A DNA stretch of 6,984 nt from Leptospira ellisii (GTDB taxonomy: Bacteria; Spirochaetota; Leptospiria; Leptospirales; Leptospiraceae). The stretch lies in assembly GCF_002811955.1 (NCBI RefSeq), contig NZ_NPEF01000203.1:1-6984 (forward strand). Direction: 5' to 3'. Position numbers and translations under genes: made by a program. Within the stretch, counting starts at the first letter, position 1; every line of letters begins with the position of its first letter. The notes under the pieces were generated by a model. The model was not told the DNA's origin. It worked only from the letters and a program-made list of their open reading frames with translations, and did not search any database. This document shows, piece after piece, positions 1 to 6,984 of this stretch.

Positions 1-117
1 TACGACGGAAAATAAATTTTATCTTTTGAATATTCTAAATTTTGAATTTATTGAAAACGTCTTCGTGTTTCGGACGCTGCGACGAATCCCGTTCGGGGAA
101 TACGTCCATACGTCCGG

Positions 118-620
118 TCAGAACTTTTTCATAAGAAGGACGAGATAGATCCTTCCCAGATATTGTTTGGCCTTCGGGTCCTTCAGAAAATAGATGAGTA
201 TGTATTGACGGTAGGTTTCCAGATCGACCGGAACCAGTTTGTGGTTGAGAATCTCGGGCGGATACAATTCGGTTTCGAAACGCCCCATTCTCATTTCGGA
301 AATGAGGGCTCCGCAGATCTGATTGGCGAATTCCATCAGAATCGAAGGAGCGTCCGCCCTCACCGTGGGATCTATGTGGAACGATCTCGAGATCATCGGT
401 AGCAGCTTCAATTTCGTATATCCGTCCATCGCAAAAAACAGTTTGCCTTCCACTTCGCCGTGGAATTCGACCATAGTGCAGTTTTCGTAACAAAGCCCCT
501 CGTTTTTGGAAGGTCCGAACGCCTCGCGGATCGCGCTTACGTTCAACGTCTTATCCAGATATTCCGGGAATATCTGGGAAATCGTAAGGATGAATTTTTC
601 GTCGAGTAAGGGATCGATGC

Positions 621-624
<4 letters not shown>
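118..624 (-). CDS. CheX-like CheY-P phosphatase (CheC/CheX/FliY family)
   Basis: This 168-residue protein resembles CheX, a cytoplasmic phosphatase that removes phosphate from CheY-P and so resets the flagellar motor signal. The family motif [D/S]-x3-E-x2-N is visible as S94, E98 and N101 in a helix that continues to G105. P122-P123 lie close to the expected proline about 22 residues after the Asn. Only one such motif is seen, as in CheX; CheC usually has two. The start is GTG at 622-624. It overlaps the TGA of the upstream gene as GTGA and has no convincing Shine-Dalgarno, so translation is probably coupled to that gene. The protein ends in a hydrophobic strand and MKKF. No kinase, CheY or flagellar gene lies in the window, so the pathway link comes from the family alone. 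A structural relative without phosphatase activity is the main alternative. Confidence 0.75.
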
Positions 625-1776
<1,152 letters not shown>

Positions 1777-1782
1777 CGAGTG

Positions 1783-1801
1783 CCGTTAATATAGTTAACG
1801 G
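1783..1801. promoter_or_regulatory. inverted repeat in the divergent control region
   Basis: Perfect 7-bp arms (CCGTTAA / TTAACGG) flank a 5-bp spacer (TATAG). They fill part of the 59-bp gap between two divergent start codons. The dyad contains TATATT on the minus strand and TATAGT on the plus strand, either of which could serve as a -10 hexamer. A protein bound here could therefore control both genes. No good -35 hexamer was found for either direction. The operator role is inferred from position and symmetry only. Confidence 0.35.
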
Positions 1802-1813
1802 GCGAATTTTGAT

Positions 1814-2575
<762 letters not shown>

Positions 2576-2577
2576 CG

Positions 2578-2613
2578 CGGGACCGATCGAGTCTGCGGAA
2601 TCGCGACTTCCCG
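2578..2613 (+). terminator. hairpin just after the methyltransferase gene, no U-tract
   Basis: Two bases after the stop codon, CGGGA (2578-2582) pairs with TCCCG (2609-2613). Inside lie AGTC (2590-2593) with GACT (2605-2608) and GCG (2595-2597) with CGC (2602-2604), around a GAAT loop. There is one bulged T, and unpaired bases sit on the left side. A smaller hairpin, CGTTC / GAACG, follows at 2615-2631. No T-run follows either, so these may protect the mRNA 3' end or act with Rho rather than work as intrinsic terminators. Confidence 0.3.
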
Positions 2614-2708
2614 ACGTTCGAGCCGGGAACGGACTCCTCTAAAACCGAAAATCGCAAACGAAACAAGTCGGACCGGATCGAAGGAAAACCGGATTGCGCG
2701 CGAACATA

Positions 2709-2740
2709 CGGCCATCTTCGACGAAAAGCCGCGTTTTTTT
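2709..2740 (+). terminator. weak intrinsic terminator candidate before lpd
   Basis: CGGC (2709-2712) can pair with GCCG (2728-2731), with an inner TTC / GAA pairing. A run of seven T follows at 2734-2740. The stem is short, but the GC-rich base plus T-run is the best terminator-like signal between the methyltransferase gene and lpd. It would stop read-through into lpd. Confidence 0.35.
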
Positions 2741-2744
2741 CGAT

Positions 2745-2822
2745 TAAAATTTTAGGAATATACCCTTCGCATCAAAAAGTCCTTGCCCATCCTCCGCAAA
2801 ACCCTATCCCATAATCCCGGAG
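2745..2822 (+). promoter_or_regulatory. AT-rich promoter region, leader and ribosome binding site of lpd
   Basis: A 10-bp AT palindrome, TAAAATTTTA (2745-2754), is followed by TATACC (2759-2764), a plausible but imperfect -10 hexamer without a good -35. The ribosome binding site is GGAG at 2819-2822, six bases before the ATG. This is the clearest Shine-Dalgarno in the window and fixes the lpd start. CTCCG at 2792-2796 is complementary to CGGAG at 2818-2822 and could mask it, although a 5-bp pairing may be chance. Confidence 0.35.
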
Positions 2823-2828
2823 AATTTT

Positions 2829-4236
2829 ATGCCTGAAAGCTATGATTTGACCGTGATCGGCGCCGGACCCGGCGGATATGTGGCCGCGATCCGCGCCGCA
2901 CAATTGGGGATGAACGTATGTATCGTGGAAAAGGAAAGACCAGGCGGGATCTGCCTGAACTGGGGATGTATTCCGACCAAGGCGCTTTTGGAATCGGCGC
3001 ATCTCCTGGAGAAGATTCATTCGTCTCGTGAATTCGGAATCGTATCCGAAAACGCGAGACCGGATCTTCCTTCCATCGTAAAACGCTCCCGGAGCGTGGC
3101 GGACGGAATGGCTTCCGGAGTTGAATTTCTCCTGAATAAAAATAAGATCGTCCGAAAAAAAGGGACCGCATTCTTCAAAGATCCTCATACGATCCGCCTT
3201 CCGGACGTTTCCAAAGAGGAAATCGTGTCCAAATATTTCATCGTCGCCACCGGAGCCAGGGCGAGAGCGTTGCCCGGTCTGCCCTTCGACGATCACACCG
3301 TACTTTCCTCCCGTAGCGCGATGGTTCAGGAGAAAATTCCGGAATCGCTTTTGATCGTGGGTGCCGGGGCGATCGGCGTGGAATTCGCCGATTTTTACGC
3401 CGCCATGGGCACCAAAGTCACGTTAGTCGAAATGCTCGATCAGATTCTTCCCGTGGAGGACGTAGAGATTTCCGGCTTCCTCGAAAAATCCTTCGTCAAA
3501 CGGGGGATCCGCGTTTTGACAGGAGTCGGGGTTCACGATCCGAAACTGGAGAACGGAAAGGTGAAGGTTCTGTTAAAAGGCGAAAATCTTCCGGAAACGG
3601 GAGAGGTTTTGGAGGCGGAGAAGATCCTAGTATCGATCGGTCTTGTTCCCAATACGGATTCGCTTCATCTGGAGGAGATCGGAATTTTTCTCCAAAAAGG
3701 ATTCGTCAAAACGGATACGAAATACAAAACGAGCGTGCCTCATATCTATGCGATCGGCGATTGCAACGGTCCACCGCTTCTGGCGCACGTCGCTTCCATG
3801 GAAGGGATCAAGGCCGCGGAGGCGATCTCGATCCATTCCGGAAATCCGCACGGCCTCAGTTATGCGCCTTTAAACTACGACGCGATTCCCGGTTGTACGT
3901 ATTGTCACCCGGAGGTCGCTTCCATCGGTTTTACGGAAAAAAAAGCGTCTGACAAGGGTTATACGATCGGAGTCGGAAGGTTTCCCTTCACCGCAAGCGG
4001 AAGAGCCAGGGCGATGGGAGACGTCGGCGGATTTACGAAAGTCGTCGTGGACAAAAAATCGGGTGAAATACTGGGCGCGCATCTGATCGGTCCGGGGGTT
4101 ACGGAACTTCTTCCCGCGGTCGCGTTGGGAATCACTCAGGAATTGACCGCGAAAGACATCGCTTCCACGATCTTCGCCCATCCTACGCTTTCGGAAACCG
4201 TAATGGAATCGTTCGCGGCCGCGCTCGGAGAGGCGA

Positions 4237-4247
<11 letters not shown>
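2829..4247 (+). CDS. lpdA: dihydrolipoyl dehydrogenase (E3 component)
   Basis: This cytoplasmic flavoprotein reoxidises dihydrolipoyl groups with NAD+. It serves the pyruvate, 2-oxoglutarate or branched-chain 2-oxoacid dehydrogenases, or the glycine cleavage system. The 472-residue length is typical. The FAD-binding GAGPGG is at 11-16. The redox-active disulfide is C42 and C47 in GGICLNWGCIPT. The NAD-binding GAGAIG is at 178-183, the second FAD contact YAIGD is at 307-311, and the dimer-interface HPTLSE at 451-456 supplies catalytic H451 and E456. All key residues are present, so an active enzyme is expected. No E1 or E2 gene is nearby, so the parent complex cannot be told from context. An A8 run at 3937-3944 (codons for Glu-Lys-Lys) is intact. 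The last 11 bp overlap the convergent regulator gene. A glutathione or mercuric reductase is much less likely given the LNWGCIPTK signature and the family-typical C-terminus. Confidence 0.95.
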
Positions 4248-4680
<433 letters not shown>

Positions 4681-4692
4681 TCGTTCGATCCC

Positions 4693-4714
4693 TTAGAGGG
4701 AACCTTCCCTCTAA
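4693..4714. promoter_or_regulatory. 22-bp dyad upstream of the PerR-like gene
   Basis: Perfect 10-bp arms (TTAGAGGGAA and TTCCCTCTAA) flank a central CC. The element ends 12 bp from the regulator start codon. Read as minus-strand RNA it makes a 9-bp stem with a 4-base loop that touches a weak AAGGG ribosome binding site. It does not match the classic PerR box (TTATAAT-N-ATTATAA) closely. A TAAAAT hexamer on the minus strand (complement of 4748-4753) would be a usable -10, placing the dyad just downstream of the transcription start. Autoregulatory operator or leader hairpin are both possible. The sequence symmetry is certain; the role is inferred. Confidence 0.5.
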
Positions 4715-4925
4715 CCATCTGACACCCGTAAACCGCGTTTTTGCACGATTTTATCAGGAGAGTTCTCTGGAAAACATCTCTTTCTTGAAAAATTCTGCAA
4801 TCCAAAAAAGTTCGCAAAACGGCCCCGTTGTAGTCCGCAAAAAAGAGACGAAAAAGAATCTTTTTCCTTTTACACTTCGTTTTCAATCCCGAAACTGTCT
4901 AAAAATTCTTCAGAAGATACGAGCA

Positions 4926-6392
4926 ATGAAACAAAAACTGATTTCCGTCTTACTGGCGATTTCCCTTTTCCTGCCCGCAGCGGCGCTCTTGGCGGACGAA
5001 CCCGCGGGAGAAACCCAGACACCGGTTCATACCGAAGAAACGCAGAGCGCCCACGAGGAAAATTCCTCCGGGCATCATGAAACCATCGGAGAAGACCTAC
5101 CGTATTGGAGCGTAATTCCGTTCATATTAATATTACTGAGTATCGCGCTTTTGCCGATCGTTTCCCATACGACCTCGCATTGGTGGGAAAGCAACACGAA
5201 CAAACTCATCCTCGCTCTTGCATTGGCGGCGGTGTCGTTTATCATTTTGGTGTTGCACGGATGGTTCGGAAAGATCGTTCACACGCTCGTTTTCGAATAC
5301 GTTCCGTTTATCATCCTCCTAGGATCCCTGTTTTATATCTCCGGGGGAATCCGACTTAAGGGAGACATCGAAGCTACCCCGTTGAATAATACGATCTTCC
5401 TGATCATCGGAACCTTTTTGGCGTCTTTTATCGGAACGACCGGCGCTTCCATGTTGTTGATCCGTCCGATTTTGAAGACGAATTCGGAACGTAAACACGT
5501 GGTTCACACGGTGATTTTCTTCATCTTTTTGGTTTCGAATATCGGCGGTTCCCTGACTCCCCTAGGAGATCCTCCCCTCTTTTTGGGATATCTGATCGGA
5601 GTTCCGTTTACGTGGACGTTCAAACTTCTTCCGGAACTGTTAGTGGCGGGAGTCATTCTGCTGATTACGTATTTTATCTGGGACACGATCGCGTATGGTA
5701 AGGAAACCGGAAAGGATCTCAAGAAGGATCACACCCGCAAGGAAAAGATCAGCCTGGAAGGACAGGTGAATTTTATCTGGTTGTTGGGCGTGGTTTTGTC
5801 CGTCGCGTTTTTAAATCAGAATTATATCCCCGCGATCAACAATAATCCGTATTTGGCGTTCGTGCGCGAAGGAGTGTTGATCGCGCTGATTCTTGCGTCC
5901 AAATTTACGACGAAAGGTCACGTAAGGGAACACAATAAATTCACGTTACATCCGATCCAGGAAGTGGCGTATCTGTTTATTGGAATATTCATCACGATGA
6001 TTCCAGCGCTGATCCTGCTCGAACATCACGGAAAAGAATTGGGCGTCACCGAAACTTGGCAGTTCTTTTGGGTGACCGGACTCTTTTCGGGAGTTTTGGA
6101 CAACGCGCCCACTTATCTGACCTTCCTGTCGTTGGCGAAAGGAACTTTGGGCTTCAATAACGTCGCGCAGATCCTTGCCGATTCTCATGCTGAGGAAATT
6201 CTGAAGGCGATCTCCGTCGGAGCCGTGTTTATGGGAGCGTTGACGTATATCGGAAACGCACCTAACTTTATGGTGAAATCGGTGGCCGAAGAGAATAATG
6301 TGAAAATGCCAAGCTTCGGGGGATATGTTTTGTATTCCTTCGGAATTTTGATCCCCACGTTTATTCTTTTGACTTTCATATTCTTTCGTTAA
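4926..6392 (+). CDS. NhaD/CitMHS-like ion transporter (putative Na+/H+ antiporter)
   Basis: This 488-residue inner-membrane protein belongs to the ion transporter superfamily. It resembles the NhaD-type sodium/proton antiporters and the CitMHS-like group. It begins with a signal peptide (1-23, cleavage likely after ALLA). A hydrophilic segment rich in His and acidic residues (24-58) precedes about eleven hydrophobic segments from 61 to 487. Conserved-looking signatures are SNIGGSLTPLGDPP (204-217), GVLDNAPTYLTF (389-400) and TYIGNAPNFMVKS (440-452). These are the two half-helix regions that hold the ion site in this superfamily. The reading frame is open upstream to 4653, but I chose the ATG at 4926: it begins a proper signal peptide, AGAAGA (4912-4917) lies 8 bases ahead, and the 91-residue extension runs through the regulator promoter region with no family character. 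Substrate is uncertain: Na+/H+ exchange or organic/metal-anion transport. Confidence 0.8.
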   Translation: MKQKLISVLLAISLFLPAAALLADEPAGETQTPVHTEETQSAHEENSSGHHETIGEDLPYWSVIPFILILLSIALLPIVSHTTSHWWESNTNKLILALALAAVSFIILVLHGWFGKIVHTLVFEYVPFIILLGSLFYISGGIRLKGDIEATPLNNTIFLIIGTFLASFIGTTGASMLLIRPILKTNSERKHVVHTVIFFIFLVSNIGGSLTPLGDPPLFLGYLIGVPFTWTFKLLPELLVAGVILLITYFIWDTIAYGKETGKDLKKDHTRKEKISLEGQVNFIWLLGVVLSVAFLNQNYIPAINNNPYLAFVREGVLIALILASKFTTKGHVREHNKFTLHPIQEVAYLFIGIFITMIPALILLEHHGKELGVTETWQFFWVTGLFSGVLDNAPTYLTFLSLAKGTLGFNNVAQILADSHAEEILKAISVGAVFMGALTYIGNAPNFMVKSVAEENNVKMPSFGGYVLYSFGILIPTFILLTFIFFR

Positions 6393-6413
6393 AGAGTAAC
6401 TCATATTCAGCGT

Positions 6414-6440
6414 GCGCCGTCTTCTTTTAGAAGGCGGCGC
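6414..6440 (+). terminator. 12-bp hairpin after the transporter gene, no U-tract
   Basis: GCGCCGTCTTCT (6414-6425) and AGAAGGCGGCGC (6429-6440) form a 12-bp stem with one G-U pair and a TTT loop, 21 bases after the stop codon. It has no T-run on either side. A second GGCGCA (6441-6446) offers an alternative pairing with TGCGCC (6413-6418). It probably marks the transcript 3' end, by Rho or by mRNA stabilisation. Confidence 0.45.
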
Positions 6441-6503
6441 GGCGCATTTAGAGCGCGCGAATACGATTCAAAAAAGCGCGGACACTCCTTCTTTCATTCT
6501 CTA

Positions 6504-6535
6504 TAAAATTAATATTTTAGAATATATCTATATTC
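6504..6535. promoter_or_regulatory. two abutting AT-rich 16-bp dyads
   Basis: The first dyad has arms TAAAAT and ATTTTA around TAAT (6504-6519). The second has arms GAATATA and TATATTC around TC (6520-6535). They touch with no gap and contain several -10-like hexamers on both strands. This is the most operator- or promoter-like spot in the right-end spacer. No gene start lies close enough within the window to assign a target. Confidence 0.35.
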
Positions 6536-6604
6536 CTTCCTTCTCTCCCAATCATCGCCGTAAGGAACCTCGGCAAAACGCGTCGACCAGAGATCAAGTT
6601 TCGG

Positions 6605-6729
6605 GCGTGCCTCGTAGCCGCCGCAATATTCCAAAAGATGAATGTGTTTTGCGTCGGTTGCGGCGGCTCCGAGTCGCGTGACTCCGGGCTCGCGGATTCC
6701 CGCTCGTCCTCTTCGAGGACGCTTGAGCG
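6605..6729. repeat. GC-rich block of nested inverted repeats
   Basis: A long imperfect inverted repeat pairs 6605-6626 with 6658-6679: 18 Watson-Crick pairs plus 2 G-U pairs of 22, with an 11-bp perfect core (AGCCGCCGCAA / TTGCGGCGGCT) and a 31-base loop. Further stems follow: GAGTC / GACTC (6671-6684), which competes with the first; GCGG / CCGC (6692-6703); and CGCTC plus GTCCTC (6701-6711) with GAGGAC (6715-6720) and GAGCG (6725-6729) across a 4-base bulge. The structures are visible directly. Whether this is a dispersed repeat, a transposon remnant or a structured RNA is not settled. Confidence 0.5.
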
Positions 6730-6984
6730 CCCTGCGGCCCGCTCACGCAAAAGAACGTTGTACAATGTCAATGTTCCGCCGTGCAACGCAATGCAGGAAG
6801 CAAGCGGATCGCTTCACGAATCAAAAAGAAAATCGAATCAAGCCGACTGTTTTCGCTGTAGTTGCGCTGTGAACTTGGAGATTGTGAGGTTGGTTCGTTC
6901 CTTCCTTCGAGCTGGATCGGGGAGACGTATCGTGATTTTGCGAGCGCAGGTTATTTTTTCTGACTTTATCGGATTCACTTCTGA

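Larger units (their letters stand above)
6393..6984. other. non-coding right end, about 590 bp
   Basis: No frame here has a believable product. The open frames are short, Arg/Pro/Ala-rich on the plus strand or Glu/Arg-rich on the minus, and follow from base composition. Composition changes abruptly: GC-rich hairpin at 6414-6440, AT-rich dyads at 6504-6535, GC-rich self-complementary block at 6605-6729, then mixed sequence to the end. TTCCTTCCTTC occurs twice (6533-6543 and 6898-6908). No tRNA or rRNA, and no intact transposase, was recognised. A decayed repeat or an RNA gene fits better than a protein gene. Confidence 0.6.

Noticed and set aside
71..116. CGGACG / CGTCCG pairing and tandem ATACGTCC copies (100-115) after the CheX-like gene
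   Set aside because: The loop is 34 bases and no T-run follows on the minus strand, so a terminator call is not supported; the 8-base tandem is too short to be meaningful.
35..493. Open frame of 152 codons on the minus strand overlapping the CheX-like gene
   Set aside because: It is an out-of-frame shadow on the same strand with biased Arg/Ser/His content and no family character; the CheX-like frame has a recognisable motif.
2772..3296. Minus-strand frames opposite the start of lpd
   Set aside because: They lie across the FAD-binding and disulfide region of lpd, which is unmistakable in the plus frame.
3937..3944. A8 run in lpd as a frameshift or phase-variation site
   Set aside because: The frame is intact and the run encodes ordinary Glu-Lys-Lys in an essential-type enzyme; no alternative frame product is suggested.
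5946..6404. Minus-strand frame opposite the end of the transporter gene
   Set aside because: Shadow frame with no recognisable features; the plus frame has conserved transporter signatures here.
6669..6703. Sequence reminiscent of a tRNA T-arm (CGGG, GGATTC, CCCG)
   Set aside because: The stem is 4 bp with a 10-base loop, and no acceptor stem, anticodon arm or CCA end fits around it.
6758..6765. TTGTACAA palindrome as a regulator box
   Set aside because: Eight bases only, with poorly matched flanks and no gene start near; it does not match a known Leptospira operator that I can recall.
6412..6872. Three short frames (plus and minus) in the right-end spacer
   Set aside because: No ribosome binding site, composition-driven translations, and they run through nested inverted repeats; no family was recognised.

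Overview
The window looks like a stretch of spirochaete chromosome, most likely Leptospira. This rests on recognising families, not on a search. It carries a CheX-type chemotaxis phosphatase, and a PerR-like Fur-family regulator that has lost its structural-zinc cysteines, a form described for Leptospira PerR. Ribosome binding sites are weak, and genes are well spaced, in short and often divergent units. Base composition appears moderate (near half G+C by eye), with AT-rich islands at control regions.

Layout. (1) 118-1772, minus strand: a two-gene operon. The upstream gene encodes a membrane-anchored protein with a GAF-like segment and a GGDEF-like domain whose signature is lost. It overlaps by 4 bp (GTGA) a CheX-like CheY-P phosphatase gene. 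(2) 1773-1831: a 59-bp divergent control region with a 19-bp dyad. (3) 1832-2575, plus strand: a class I SAM-dependent methyltransferase of unknown substrate. (4) 2576-2828: a spacer with hairpins, a weak terminator candidate and the lpd leader. (5) 2829-4247, plus strand: dihydrolipoyl dehydrogenase (E3), complete, with all catalytic residues. (6) 4237-4680, minus strand: the PerR-like regulator, convergent with lpd and overlapping it by 11 bp. (7) 4681-4925: a 245-bp divergent control region with a near-perfect 22-bp dyad just upstream of the regulator. (8) 4926-6392, plus strand: a NhaD/CitMHS-like membrane transporter with a signal peptide and a His/acid-rich segment before the first core helix. 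(9) 6393-6984: about 590 bp without a credible gene. It holds a hairpin behind the transporter gene, two abutting AT-rich 16-bp dyads, and a GC-rich, strongly self-complementary block.

How the parts may fit: the left operon probably feeds into chemotaxis or flagellar control, pairing a degenerate nucleotide-signalling domain with a CheY-P phosphatase. The centre combines redox metabolism (E3) with a metal/peroxide-type regulator that faces an ion transporter, so regulator control of the transporter is a reasonable but unproven idea. I see no CRISPR array, intact insertion sequence, phage module, tRNA or rRNA, and nothing that clearly forms a new multi-gene system. The least explained parts are the degenerate GGDEF/CheX pair, the regulator-proximal dyad and the structured non-coding right end.
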